This document shows, piece by piece, positions 8,162 through 16,183 of a stretch of 34,585 nt of DNA; the stretch's first letter is position 1; every line of letters begins with the position of its first letter. A model generated the notes under the pieces. The model was not told the origin of the DNA. It made no database searches and saw nothing but the letters and a program-made list of their open reading frames with translations. Origin of the DNA: SLRI01 sp964576715. Its GTDB lineage: Bacteria > Pseudomonadota > Alphaproteobacteria > Geminicoccales > Geminicoccaceae. The stretch lies in the NCBI GenBank assembly GCA_964576715.1, contig CAZNWE010000046.1:1-34585 (forward strand). Reading direction: 5' to 3'. Made by a program: the position numbers and the translations under genes.

Positions 8162-8189
8162 TTGAACGGCCGGGCCTTGTTGCTACAGT
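8162..8189 (+). promoter_or_regulatory. Candidate sigma70-type promoter for the 40-residue membrane peptide
   Basis: TTGAAC (8162-8167) and TACAGT (8184-8189) are separated by 16 bases, each with four of six consensus matches. The start codon is about 55 bases downstream. This is a weak call by eye. Confidence 0.3.
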
Positions 8190-8243
8190 TCAGGAGGAAG
8201 CGACGGCGGCCGATGGCCGTGTCGGGGGAGCGGGAGAACAAGC

Positions 8244-8366
8244 ATGAAAGCGTTCTTGTTGAGCGTGGTCGTCGCCGTGGCACTCGCGGTCGGCGGCTAC
8301 ATGCTGGTCGGCGAATTCCAGCAGAATGCCGACGAGGCCTTCACCGGACAGGGCGTGCGGCTCTAG
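8244..8366 (+). CDS. Small single-span membrane peptide, 40 residues, unknown function
   Basis: ATG 8244 opens a 40-residue frame ending at TAG 8364-8366. The N-terminus MKAFLLSVVVAVALAVGGYM is a hydrophobic helix, followed by a short polar tail ending GQGVRL. A purine-rich GGGAG lies 8 bases upstream. The pattern of one hydrophobic segment, then a polar tail with a phenylalanine and a final Gly-x-Arg-Leu resembles small uncharacterised peptides I recall from alphaproteobacteria, but I cannot assign a function. The helix could be an uncleaved membrane anchor or a signal peptide. It converges on the formate dehydrogenase genes with a strong hairpin between them. Confidence 0.6.
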   Translation: MKAFLLSVVVAVALAVGGYMLVGEFQQNADEAFTGQGVRL

Positions 8367-8386
8367 CGTCACAACCATGCTGCATC

Positions 8387-8418
8387 CACGGGCCGGCGCA
8401 AAGCGGGGTCGGCCCGTG
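8387..8418. terminator. Hairpin between convergent genes (bidirectional terminator candidate)
   Basis: CACGGGCCG (8387-8395) is perfectly complementary to CGGCCCGTG (8410-8418), with a 14-base loop. It sits between the stop of the 40-residue peptide gene (8366) and the end of the formate dehydrogenase gamma gene (8444). No T-run is present, so efficiency is uncertain. Confidence 0.45.
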
Positions 8419-8443
8419 ATGTCTGCCGGTTCGCGTAGCCGCG

Positions 8444-9433
8444 CTATTCCGCCGGAACTGCCTGTCGATTTCCCCGTGCCGGATTGATCTCGCCCTTGGC
8501 CCGCGCTTCCTCCGCCCAGAGATCGTGATGCGCCTCGGCCCAGTTCAGGTCCACCTCGCCCGAGCCCATCGCCTCGAAGGCGCCCTCCATGCCGAGCGAG
8601 CCGATATAGATGTGGGCCAGGATGATCGAGATCATGATCATCGACAGCACGGCGTGCAGCACCTGGGCCAGCTGCATCCCGCCCATGCCAACGACGACGA
8701 AGGGGAACATCAGCATGTAGCCGGTCACCGCGATGACCGAGCCCAGGATGATCACCGACCAGAAGATGAACTTCTGCCCGCCGTTGAAGCGGCGCGAGTG
8801 CGCGTGGCCATGCCCGACGACACCGCCACCGGCGAGGAACCACTCGACATCGATCCCGGTCGGGATGTTGTCCTTCACCCAGAGCACGAACATCAAGAGA
8901 ATGCCGGCGACGAACGGGAAGGACACGAAATTGTGCGCGAGCTTGGCCCATTCCGCAAAGGCGGTGAACGCCTCGGGGCCGATCAGCGGCAAGAGCAGCA
9001 TCCTGCCGAAGGCGATGTTGAGGCCGGTGATCGCGAGCACGATGAAGCTGGTCGCCGACAGCCAATGGGCGAAGCGGTCGAGACCGTTGAATCGGGTGAT
9101 CGTCTCGCCCGAGCGGCCGCCCTCGATCGGCACGCGGCCGCGGATCAGGTAGAAGAGGGTCAGAAGCACCAGCATGCCGAGGATGAAGACCCCGGCGACC
9201 CAGGGCAGCGTGTCGCGGATGAAGTCCCGCCACTCCTTGCCGGCCGGCTGGATCAAGGTCGCCGCCCGCTGGTCGGGGATGCTCACCCGCCCGGCGACAT
9301 TGCCCTGCAGCTCCTGAAAGAGCTGCACCTCGGCCGCGGTTGGCGCTGCCGCATCCTGGGCCATGGCGGGTAGTGCCAAGGCGAGCGGCAGAACGAGCAC
9401 CAAGAGCGCCCCAAAACGCCAGAACCTGACCAT
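8444..9433 (-). CDS. Formate dehydrogenase gamma subunit (cytochrome b556, membrane anchor)
   Basis: A 329-residue membrane cytochrome that takes electrons from the beta subunit and passes them to quinone. It opens with a signal peptide (about residues 1-25, ending PAMAQ) and has hydrophobic spans near 79-97, 126-143, 172-187, 225-247 and 260-279. Haem-ligand candidates are His123 (DRFAHWLS), His167 (LAHNFVS), His260 (QVLHAVLS) and His274 (LAHIYIGS). ATG 9433 is preferred because GAGGGG precedes it by 7 bases and it begins the signal peptide. A TTG at 9460, overlapping the beta-subunit stop, would add nine residues. It is the last gene of the leftward formate dehydrogenase operon. Symbol usage (fdoI, fdhC, fdsG) varies, so none is assigned. 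Confidence 0.92.
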   Translation of the reverse strand: MVRFWRFGALLVLVLPLALALPAMAQDAAAPTAAEVQLFQELQGNVAGRVSIPDQRAATLIQPAGKEWRDFIRDTLPWVAGVFILGMLVLLTLFYLIRGRVPIEGGRSGETITRFNGLDRFAHWLSATSFIVLAITGLNIAFGRMLLLPLIGPEAFTAFAEWAKLAHNFVSFPFVAGILLMFVLWVKDNIPTGIDVEWFLAGGGVVGHGHAHSRRFNGGQKFIFWSVIILGSVIAVTGYMLMFPFVVVGMGGMQLAQVLHAVLSMIMISIILAHIYIGSLGMEGAFEAMGSGEVDLNWAEAHHDLWAEEARAKGEINPARGNRQAVPAE

Positions 9434-9456
9434 CGCGAAGCCCCTCACCTGTTCGC

Positions 9457-10056
9457 TCAAACACTCTCGCTGTCTGGATAGGCCGTCGACCAGCCCCAGG
9501 CCCCCGAGCCGTAGCCGCGGGTCACCACCCGCTCCTTGTAGATGGCAGCGATGATCTCGCCGTCACCGGCGAGCAGCGACTTGGTCGAGCACATCTCGGC
9601 GCAGAGCGGCAGCTTACCCTCGGCCAGCCGGTTGGTGCCGTACTGCTTGAACTCGGCCTCGGTCGTGTCGCCCTCGGGCCCACCCGCACAGAACGTGCAT
9701 TTGTCCATCTTGCCCCGGCCGCCGAAATTGCCGAGCTGCGGGAACTGCGGCGCGCCGAACGGGCAGGCGTAGAAGCAGTAGCCGCAGCCGATGCACAAGT
9801 CCTTGGAGTGCAGCACCACCCCGTCGGCCGTGGTGTAGAAACAGTCGACCGGGCAGACCGCAGCACAGGGCGCGTCGGTGCAGTGCATGCAGGCCATCGA
9901 GATCGACCGTTCCTGGCCGATCTCGCCATCGTTGATGGTGACCACCCGGCGCCGGTTGATGCCCCACGGCACCTCGTGCTCGTTCTTGCAGGCGGTGACG
10001 CAGGCATTGCACTCGATGCAGCGCTCGGCGTCGCAGAGGAACTTCATTCGTGCCAT
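9457..10056 (-). CDS. Formate dehydrogenase beta subunit, four-cluster ferredoxin protein
   Basis: A 199-residue iron-sulfur subunit carrying electrons from the catalytic subunit to the cytochrome. Four cysteine sets are visible: Cys13/16/19/23, Cys56/59/64/68, Cys88/91/94/98 and Cys120/123/152/156. This is the arrangement of FdnH/FdhB-type subunits with four 4Fe-4S clusters. It lacks the C-terminal transmembrane helix of the longer E. coli FdnH, so it should be held by the alpha and gamma subunits. It has no signal peptide of its own and would be exported with the Tat-tagged alpha subunit. The gene follows the alpha gene by 22 bases. Confidence 0.95.
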   Translation of the reverse strand: MARMKFLCDAERCIECNACVTACKNEHEVPWGINRRRVVTINDGEIGQERSISMACMHCTDAPCAAVCPVDCFYTTADGVVLHSKDLCIGCGYCFYACPFGAPQFPQLGNFGGRGKMDKCTFCAGGPEGDTTEAEFKQYGTNRLAEGKLPLCAEMCSTKSLLAGDGEIIAAIYKERVVTRGYGSGAWGWSTAYPDSESV

Positions 10057-10078
10057 TGGTTCGTCTCCCTTGCGCCGC

Positions 10079-13000
10079 TCAGGCCGCCTCGATCCGGCAG
10101 AGCGTGGCCTTGCCCTCGTGCATCGCCGTCACCGGATCGTAGCCGTAGGTCGTGACCGCGTTGACGCTGTCACCCAGCACGATCGGGTCGGTGCCCTCGG
10201 GATAGTTGCCGCGCTGGCTCTCCCCTTCCCAGAAGCCCGCGAAGTGGAAGGGCATGAAGGCGACACCCGCGCCGACCCGGTTGGTCACCAGGGCCTTGAC
10301 CCGCACCTTGCCGTTGGCCGGGCCGTGCACCCAGACCATGCCGCCGTCGCGGACCCCCAGCCGTTGCGCATCGGCGGTGTTGACCTCGACGAACATGTCC
10401 TGCTGCAACTCGGCCAGCCAGGCGTTCGAGCGCGTCTCCTCACCGCCGCCCTCGTACTCGACCAGCCGCCCGGAGGTGAGGATGATCGGGAACGTGGTCG
10501 CCAGCCCTCGCTCGACCGCCTGCTGCTGCAGGGTGTGGCCGATGTTCATGACCCTGAAGTCGCGCTTGTCCTCGGTGGTCGGGAACTCGGCCACGAGGTC
10601 GGGCCTCGGGCTGTAGATCGGCTCACGATGCACCGGCACCGGATCAGGCAGGTTCCAGGCGACCGCCCGGGCCTTGGCATTGCCGTAGGGGCTGCAGCCA
10701 TGCGCCAGCGCCACCCGCTGGATGCCGCCGGAAAGATCGGTGGACCAGGTGACCTCGTCGGCATTCTCGCCACCGATTCGCTCGATGGCGGCGCGCTCGG
10801 CCGGGGTCAGGTCAGTGTCCCAGCCCAAGGTCTTGAGGATACCGTAGGTGAACTGCGGGTAGCCGTCCTCGATCTCCGAGCCGACCGACCAGCTGCCCTC
10901 GGCCAGCAGCGTCTCGCCGTCGCGCTCGACCCCGAACCGAGCACGGAAAGTGCCGCCGCCGTTCATCACGTGCTCGTGCGTGTTGTAGAGCACGTGGCTG
11001 CCCGGATGCTTGAGCTCGGGCGTCCCCCAGCATGGCCAGGGCAGGCCGTAGACCTCGTTCTCCACGGGCGTGCCGGGCTTGCCGCGCAGGGTCACCATGT
11101 CGAAATCGGCCTGGTGCTCGAGATGCTGCTTCAGCCGCTCCGGCGACTGGCCGGTATAGCCGATCGACCAGGTGCCGCGGTTGATCTCCTTCAGGATATC
11201 CTCGGCCGACGGCACGTTGCCCTCGATCGCGATGTGCTTGAACAGCTCCTCGGCGATGCCGAGCTTGCGGGCGAGCAGATACATCGCCTCGTAGTCGTCC
11301 TTCGATTCGAAGATCGGCTCGACGATCTGGTGGCCCCATTGCAATGAGCGGTTGGACGCGGTGCGCGAGCCCCTGGTCTCGAACTGGGTGCAGATCGGCA
11401 GGAGATAGGTGCCGTCCTGGCGCTCGGAGACCGCGGCGAAGGTGGTGGGGTGCGGGTCGGCCACCACCAACAGGTCGAGCTTCTCGAGCCCGGCCCGCAT
11501 CTCCGGCATGCGCGGCACGGTGTTGCCACCATGGCCGAAGACGATCATGCCCCGCAAACGATCCGGCTGGTCGACATCGGCAGGGTCCGCCAGGGTCGCA
11601 TCGAACCAGCGCGTGGTCGGGATGCCCTTGGTCTCCATCAAGGCCTTCTTGGCCTCGCGGTCCATGCCGGCCTTGCCGAAGCGGTCGAGCACCCATTCGT
11701 AATCGACGTCCCAGACCCGGGACCAGTGCTTCCAGGCGCCTTCGGCGAGCCCGTAATAGGCCGGCAGCGAGGTCACATCGAGGCCGAGGTCGGTGGCCCC
11801 CTGGACGTTGCAGTGGCCGCGGAAGATGTTCGCCCCGCCGCCCTCGATGCCGATATTGCCGGTCGCCAGCTGCAGGATCGACAGCGCCCGCACATTGGCG
11901 GTGCCCACCGTGTGCTGGGTGACGCCCATGCACCAGATCAGGGTGGCGGGCTTCACCGTCGCCATGATCTCGGCGATCTCCTTGACCTGGGCACCCGGCA
12001 CGCCGGTCACCCGCTCGACCTCGGCCGGCGTCCAGCGCTGCACCTCCTCGCGGATCTGGTCCATCCCGTAGACCCGCTGGGCGATGTACTCCTGGTCCTC
12101 CCAGCCGTTCTCGAAGATGTGCCAGAGCATCCCCCACATGAGCGGGATGTCGGTGCCGGGCCGCAGCCGCACATAGTGCGTGGCATGCGCCGCCGTGCGG
12201 GTGAAGCGCGGGTCGCAGACGATCAATGGCGCCCGGTTGAGCTCCTTGCCGCGCAGCACGTGCTGCAACGAGACGGGGTGCGCCTCGGCCGGGTTGCCGC
12301 CGATGATCATGATCGCCTTGGAGTTGGCGATGTCGTTGTAGGAGTTGGTCATCGCCCCGTAGCCCCAGGTGTTGGCGACACCAGCGACCGTGGTCGAATG
12401 GCAAATCCGCGCCTGGTGGTCGACCGAGTTGGTCCCCCACATCGCCGCGAACTTGCGAAAGAGGTAGGCGCCCTCGTTGGAGAACTTGGCGGAGCCGAGC
12501 CAGAACACGCTGTCCGGGCCGCTCTCGCCGCGGATCTGCAAGAGCTTGTCGCCGATCTCATCGATCGCCTGCTCCCAGGAGAGCCGGCGCCATTCGCCGC
12601 CGACCAGCTTCAAGGGATATTTCAGCCGCCGGTCGCCGTGCACCAGCTCGCGTACTGCCGCCCCCTTGGCGCAATGCGTGCCGCGATTGATCGGGCTCGC
12701 CCAGGTCGGCTCCTGGCCGACCCACACACCGTTCTGCACCTCGGCCGTGACCGTGCAGCCGACCGAGCAATGGGTGCAGATGTTCTTTCTGATCTCGACC
12801 GGCTGGCCGGCATTGACGAAGCCCGCCTCGGCCCTCCTGACCGTGGCGAGCGGCACCGCGCCCAGGGCCGCGAGACCGCCGGCGGCGACCCCCGATCTCT
12901 TGAGAAAGGCGCGACGATCGACCGTGGCCGAGGCGACGCTGGCGAGGAGGCCGGCAACGCGGCTCTTGGACGACACCCCGGAACGACGTTTCTGCAACAT
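10079..13000 (-). CDS. Formate dehydrogenase alpha (catalytic) subunit, molybdopterin/tungstopterin type, Cys form
   Basis: A 973-residue molybdo- or tungsto-bis-MGD enzyme oxidising formate to CO2. The N-terminus has a Tat signal, DRRAFLKRSG (residues 28-37), after an unusually long leader. The proximal 4Fe-4S site is Cys75/78/82/110. The active-site position is Cys200-His201 (RICHSTTVAG), encoded by an ordinary TGC, so this is a cysteine rather than selenocysteine enzyme. ATG 13000 is preferred: GGGAGG lies upstream, and the longer open frame to 13228 runs antisense-style through the preceding gene. It sits between the small Tat protein gene and the beta subunit gene. The metal (Mo or W) cannot be told from sequence. 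Confidence 0.96.
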   Translation of the reverse strand: MLQKRRSGVSSKSRVAGLLASVASATVDRRAFLKRSGVAAGGLAALGAVPLATVRRAEAGFVNAGQPVEIRKNICTHCSVGCTVTAEVQNGVWVGQEPTWASPINRGTHCAKGAAVRELVHGDRRLKYPLKLVGGEWRRLSWEQAIDEIGDKLLQIRGESGPDSVFWLGSAKFSNEGAYLFRKFAAMWGTNSVDHQARICHSTTVAGVANTWGYGAMTNSYNDIANSKAIMIIGGNPAEAHPVSLQHVLRGKELNRAPLIVCDPRFTRTAAHATHYVRLRPGTDIPLMWGMLWHIFENGWEDQEYIAQRVYGMDQIREEVQRWTPAEVERVTGVPGAQVKEIAEIMATVKPATLIWCMGVTQHTVGTANVRALSILQLATGNIGIEGGGANIFRGHCNVQGATDLGLDVTSLPAYYGLAEGAWKHWSRVWDVDYEWVLDRFGKAGMDREAKKALMETKGIPTTRWFDATLADPADVDQPDRLRGMIVFGHGGNTVPRMPEMRAGLEKLDLLVVADPHPTTFAAVSERQDGTYLLPICTQFETRGSRTASNRSLQWGHQIVEPIFESKDDYEAMYLLARKLGIAEELFKHIAIEGNVPSAEDILKEINRGTWSIGYTGQSPERLKQHLEHQADFDMVTLRGKPGTPVENEVYGLPWPCWGTPELKHPGSHVLYNTHEHVMNGGGTFRARFGVERDGETLLAEGSWSVGSEIEDGYPQFTYGILKTLGWDTDLTPAERAAIERIGGENADEVTWSTDLSGGIQRVALAHGCSPYGNAKARAVAWNLPDPVPVHREPIYSPRPDLVAEFPTTEDKRDFRVMNIGHTLQQQAVERGLATTFPIILTSGRLVEYEGGGEETRSNAWLAELQQDMFVEVNTADAQRLGVRDGGMVWVHGPANGKVRVKALVTNRVGAGVAFMPFHFAGFWEGESQRGNYPEGTDPIVLGDSVNAVTTYGYDPVTAMHEGKATLCRIEAA

Positions 13001-13016
13001 GATTCTTAGCCTCCCG

Positions 13017-13235
13017 TCAGTACCGGTTGGTCTCGTAATAGGTGCGAACGTGATCGGTTTCCTGATACCGCCGCTTCGTCTTCTCCTCGGTCGATTCCTG
13101 GGCCTGCAGCTCGCCACCGACCAGGAGCACCGGGGCCGCGAGCGCCGCCCCGGCAGCCCCGGAGGCGGCGGCCTTGAAGAAGCCACGCCGGGCGGAGCTC
13201 CTTGGTGCCTCGATCGGTCTGGTCGCACCTGCCAT
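13017..13235 (-). CDS. Formate dehydrogenase-region Tat-signal small protein
   Basis: A 72-residue protein with a twin-arginine signal (SARRGFFKAAASGAAGAALA, from residue 14) and a short polar tail ending in TYYETNRY. It matches the small 'formate dehydrogenase region TAT target' family found just upstream of the alpha subunit gene in many proteobacteria. The role is unproven; a link to export or assembly of the alpha-beta complex is inferred from its constant position. It ends 16 bases before the alpha start. ATG 13235 is the first in-frame ATG before the signal; a longer frame upstream lacks family-like sequence. Confidence 0.88.
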   Translation of the reverse strand: MAGATRPIEAPRSSARRGFFKAAASGAAGAALAAPVLLVGGELQAQESTEEKTKRRYQETDHVRTYYETNRY

Positions 13236-13270
13236 CGTCAGTCCCTCCCGTGATCGTCCGCGGGCCGCCC

Positions 13271-13897
13271 TCAGGCGGCGAGCGTGTACGCCGTTGTCTC
13301 GATATCCACCAACAGCCGTCCGATCGTGCCCACCGATCGATAGAACGAGGCCGCCTTCGCCGCCTCGAGATCGGCGAAGAACCAACCGGCCCAGGGTGCC
13401 AGATGGTCGCTGAAAAACCGTTCCTGCGTGGTCGCGTCCGCCGCAAAGCCACCGGCGATCAACCCCGCCATCACCTCGGCGAGCGAGGCGATGTGATCCT
13501 CGGGATCGGCCTGCCCGGCTGCCTTCACGATGCCGAGCCGCTCGAGGTCGCCGCGCAACCGGGCCAACGGCTTGTCGTGCAAGAAGCCGGTCAGATAATA
13601 GGAGCCGTAGGGCAGGAGTTCGCCGCGCCCGACGCCGATGAAGAGGTTGTGATACTCGCGCTCCAGCGAGGCCGGATCGGCGCCACGCGCCTGGGCGGCA
13701 AGGCCGGTCAGGGCGACACCCAGCGGCGAGCCATCGCCCTCGAGGCCGCCGACGAGTGACAGGGTCCGAGCATCGGGGGCCACGCGGAGTAAAAGCCCCA
13801 GCAACTGCCAGTAGCGGGCTCGCGCCAGCTCGACCTCGTCGGCCAGCGCTGCGCGCGACGGATGGTCTCCGCTATCGGCAAACCTCGCCAGAACCAA
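13271..13897 (-). CDS. TorD/DmsD-family molybdoenzyme chaperone
   Basis: A 208-residue all-helical cytoplasmic chaperone that binds the Tat leader or the apo-form of the formate dehydrogenase alpha subunit until cofactor insertion is complete. The core family pattern EREYHNLFIGVGRGELLPYG is clear, with the following SYYLTGFLHDKPLARLR. No ATG lies near the N-terminus. GGGAGG abuts TTG 13897 directly and sits 6 bases before CTG 13891, so the real start is one of these. A candidate promoter lies about 80 bases upstream, which would give torD-fdh a transcript separate from the upstream accessory genes. Confidence 0.88.
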   Translation of the reverse strand: MVLARFADSGDHPSRAALADEVELARARYWQLLGLLLRVAPDARTLSLVGGLEGDGSPLGVALTGLAAQARGADPASLEREYHNLFIGVGRGELLPYGSYYLTGFLHDKPLARLRGDLERLGIVKAAGQADPEDHIASLAEVMAGLIAGGFAADATTQERFFSDHLAPWAGWFFADLEAAKAASFYRSVGTIGRLLVDIETTAYTLAA

Positions 13898-13977
13898 CCT
13901 CCCGAATACGGCGTCACACTTCCGACCGGCCCTCCCCCGGTGGGATCGAAACCGTCGCGAGGACGCTTCACACGTTG

Positions 13978-14005
13978 ATTATTCCAATTCCAAGTTTGCC
14001 GCCAA
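13978..14005 (-). promoter_or_regulatory. Candidate sigma70-type promoter for the TorD-formate dehydrogenase genes
   Basis: On the minus strand TTGGCG (14005-14000) and AATAAT (13983-13978) are separated by 16 bases; the second matches TATAAT at five of six positions. It lies in a notably A+T-rich patch (about 13970-14040) in otherwise GC-rich DNA, within the 153-base gap between the DUF3306 and TorD genes. Confidence 0.4.
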
Positions 14006-14050
14006 AACCCGGCCGAAGCAAGTTACAAACAGATAAAGTGCTGGCGTCCG

Positions 14051-14656
14051 CTAACGCGGCATCGCCGAGCCGTGCCGGCGCCGTCGACGCCGTCTCGATG
14101 CGTCGTTTTCGACCGCCCCGGGATCGACCGCTGACGACACCGACGACGGCGCCGGCGTCTCGCCGGCAATGGCCGCGGTATCATCGGCGCGCGGGTCGGC
14201 CACGGCAGCCGCGACCGGTGGGCATTGCGGCGGATCGGACCGCGGCGCCACGTCGTCATCCGCCACCCGCCGGCGCATCGCCTCGAAGAGCTTCTCGGCG
14301 ACCGCCTGCGGATCGTCACCGGGCAGCAGGTCGCCATAGCCGGGCGCGTTGAAATCCCAGTCGTAGTCAGCGAGCTCCTTGAAGTGGCGAATGCTGGGAT
14401 CAGCCGCCCACCAGCGGCGCAGTGCCGCCTGCCGCAAGGCTTTCGGCACGCCTCGCTGCAGGAACGCCTGCACGTCGACGCCGCTCTTGATACTGTCCAG
14501 CGGCGGCAGCTCGGCGGGATCGATCTCCAGCTCCGGCTCGACCACCGCCACCGGCTCAGCCAGCCCTTCAGGCCTGGACTCGATCGGTGTCTCGGCCTCA
14601 CGCACCGCCCGCTTGCGCGCCGACCAGCGGCCGAGGAAGCCGCGTTCCTCAGCCAT
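14051..14656 (-). CDS. DUF3306 family protein (formate dehydrogenase accessory locus)
   Basis: A 201-residue protein of the DUF3306 family, recognised by the N-terminal FLGRWSARKRAVRE, the central LPPLDSIKSGVDVQAFLQ, and RQAALRRWWAADPSIRHF followed by DWDFNAPGYGDLLPGDD. The last 60 residues are low-complexity, acidic/alanine-rich, ending in an arginine run (RRRRRRRHG). No signal or membrane segment is seen. The family is uncharacterised; its place beside DUF3305 and the formate dehydrogenase genes suggests a maturation or electron-supply role. The start overlaps the end of the DUF3305 gene by 8 bases; an alternative ATG three codons upstream (14665) is equally possible. Confidence 0.82.
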   Translation of the reverse strand: MAEERGFLGRWSARKRAVREAETPIESRPEGLAEPVAVVEPELEIDPAELPPLDSIKSGVDVQAFLQRGVPKALRQAALRRWWAADPSIRHFKELADYDWDFNAPGYGDLLPGDDPQAVAEKLFEAMRRRVADDDVAPRSDPPQCPPVAAAVADPRADDTAAIAGETPAPSSVSSAVDPGAVENDASRRRRRRRHGSAMPR

Positions 14657-15155
14657 CGCGGCCATTGCCCCGGCGCCGCCCGACGGCCAAGGCCTCGGGG
14701 TCCGCCGCTGCGCGCTGGCGCTTGTATTTCGGCCGCTCGACATGATGTCGGGCGACGAAGGCCTCCAGCCACGCCCTGACCGCATCCGGCATCGCCACCG
14801 GCTCGACCAGGTCGTCGCCGGTATCGGCATGCGCCTGCGCCTCGCCGGCATCGACGGTGGCCTGCAAGAGCCGGTAGCCCGGTGCGGCGTCAGCGGGCCG
14901 CAGCACCACCCAAACGGCCGGCATCCGGGCCCCCAGATTGTGGACCAGGGCTTCGGTCTCGCCGGGATAGACGACGAGATCGGTGGTGCCCGCATAGAAC
15001 CGGGTCGTGCCCGCCACCTCGTCGAGCACCGCCCAGGCCGGGGTTGCCGGCCGCCCCGGCAGCACCTCGACGACCCGCCAGACATGGCGCTGCCAGCGGC
15101 TGGTCGCCGGCCGCCGCTCGACGATGATCCCGACCGGGAAGCGCTCGCTCGCCAT
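14649..15155 (-). CDS. DUF3305 family protein (formate dehydrogenase accessory locus)
   Basis: A 168-residue DUF3305 protein. Diagnostic segments are the start ASERFPVGIIVERRPATSRW, the tryptophan-rich QRHVWRVVEVLPG, and RFYAGTTDLVVYPGETEALV followed by PAVWVVLRP. The C-terminal part is basic (HHVERPKYKRQR). It is predicted cytoplasmic. Function is unknown; the gene is characteristically paired with DUF3306. It starts 5 bases after the DUF6352 stop and overlaps DUF3306, so all three are likely translated from one message. Confidence 0.82.
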   Translation of the reverse strand: MASERFPVGIIVERRPATSRWQRHVWRVVEVLPGRPATPAWAVLDEVAGTTRFYAGTTDLVVYPGETEALVHNLGARMPAVWVVLRPADAAPGYRLLQATVDAGEAQAHADTGDDLVEPVAMPDAVRAWLEAFVARHHVERPKYKRQRAAADPEALAVGRRRGNGRDG

Positions 15156-15160
15156 GGCGC

Positions 15161-16183
15161 TCAGCTCGCCTGCTCTTGACGGAGCGGCAGGCCCGTCAGG
15201 AGATTCTGCGGCTTGAGCCTCAGTCGCTGCTCTGCATCCATCGCCATCGCCAGATAGACCGGCCGTCCGGCCACGCGCTCCAGCATGGCGGAGGGATCGC
15301 CGAAGTCGAGGCGAAAGAGCGAGAGGATGCGCGCCAGATCGGCCTGTGCCACGTCCTCGCCGTGCCACATTGCATTCAAGATGGCCGTCGCTTCGGCATC
15401 CAGCCCGACATGCCAGGACCAGCGCTCGTCGCGGATTGTCTGGACGGGCTGGATCCTGACCTCCAGTTCGAGGAAATGGCGCACCCAGCGCTCCAGGACG
15501 CGACACAAGGCATCGAGCCCCGGCCGGGTGAAGGCCACGTCGAGCACCATGTCGAAGCGTTCGCTGCGGGCGAAGTAGGCGGCGTCGCTGCCCTCGCCCA
15601 TGACGTCGAGCTCGACGGTCCGCGAGGCCGTGCCGGCCTCGACCAGGAAGCGGCCCAGACTGCCGAACCCGCCCGTCACCGCCGCCTGCTCCACCGTCTC
15701 CTCGTCGGCGACCAGAATGCCCCCCTCGTTGATGCTGACCTTCTGGCTGCGAAACAGAAGCTCGGCTGCACGCCACTTGAAGCCGTCCGGCTCGCCGGCC
15801 AGCAAATGGGCGAGGATGACGTGCACGACCTGGCCCAGGAACAGCGGTGGCACGCCGCCGGCAGCGGGGCGCACGAGGTCGAGATAGGCCGCCTCCAAGG
15901 TCGGTCGTGCCAGGAGCCGGTCGCGAAAGCCGAGCCAGACACGATAGTTCTCGGCCGCGTCGGGATCGGCCAGGCCAGCGAGTTCGGCATCGCCGACCAC
16001 GGCCGAGGGCTCGGCCAGGAGCCGCGCATGCAGGGCCTGCTCGGCCGGGCAAGATGCCGCGATCGGCGCGAGCTCGGGCCTGGCGAGATAGGCCCTGAGG
16101 AAGGCAGGTGTCAGGGCGAGCCCGCCGCCCGGCGCCGGATCGAGCAGGGCGAGGCCGGCGCTCGCCCAGACTGCTTCGGTCAT
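15161..16183 (-). CDS. DUF6352 family protein (formate dehydrogenase accessory locus)
   Basis: A 340-residue protein matching DUF6352 as I recall it: the N-terminal WASAGLALLDPAPGGGLALT, PELAPIAASCPAEQALHARL, ADPDAAENYRVWLGFRDRLL and GGVPPLFLGQVVHVILAHLL. The second half has a WSWHVGLDAEATAILNAMW segment. No signal peptide or metal motif is evident. The family has no assigned activity; its steady association with DUF3305/3306 and formate dehydrogenase implies a role in building or regulating that enzyme. ATG 16183 overlaps (ATGA) the stop of a small upstream frame, which suggests translational coupling. Confidence 0.8.
   Translation of the reverse strand: MTEAVWASAGLALLDPAPGGGLALTPAFLRAYLARPELAPIAASCPAEQALHARLLAEPSAVVGDAELAGLADPDAAENYRVWLGFRDRLLARPTLEAAYLDLVRPAAGGVPPLFLGQVVHVILAHLLAGEPDGFKWRAAELLFRSQKVSINEGGILVADEETVEQAAVTGGFGSLGRFLVEAGTASRTVELDVMGEGSDAAYFARSERFDMVLDVAFTRPGLDALCRVLERWVRHFLELEVRIQPVQTIRDERWSWHVGLDAEATAILNAMWHGEDVAQADLARILSLFRLDFGDPSAMLERVAGRPVYLAMAMDAEQRLRLKPQNLLTGLPLRQEQAS

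Noticed and set aside
12401..12403. Selenocysteine at the formate dehydrogenase active site
   Set aside because: The codon is TGC (Cys200), not TGA, so no recoding is needed.
13001..13228. Longer start for the formate dehydrogenase alpha subunit
   Set aside because: The added residues overlap the small Tat protein gene in another frame and are Pro/Arg-rich without similarity; the Tat signal begins after ATG 13000.
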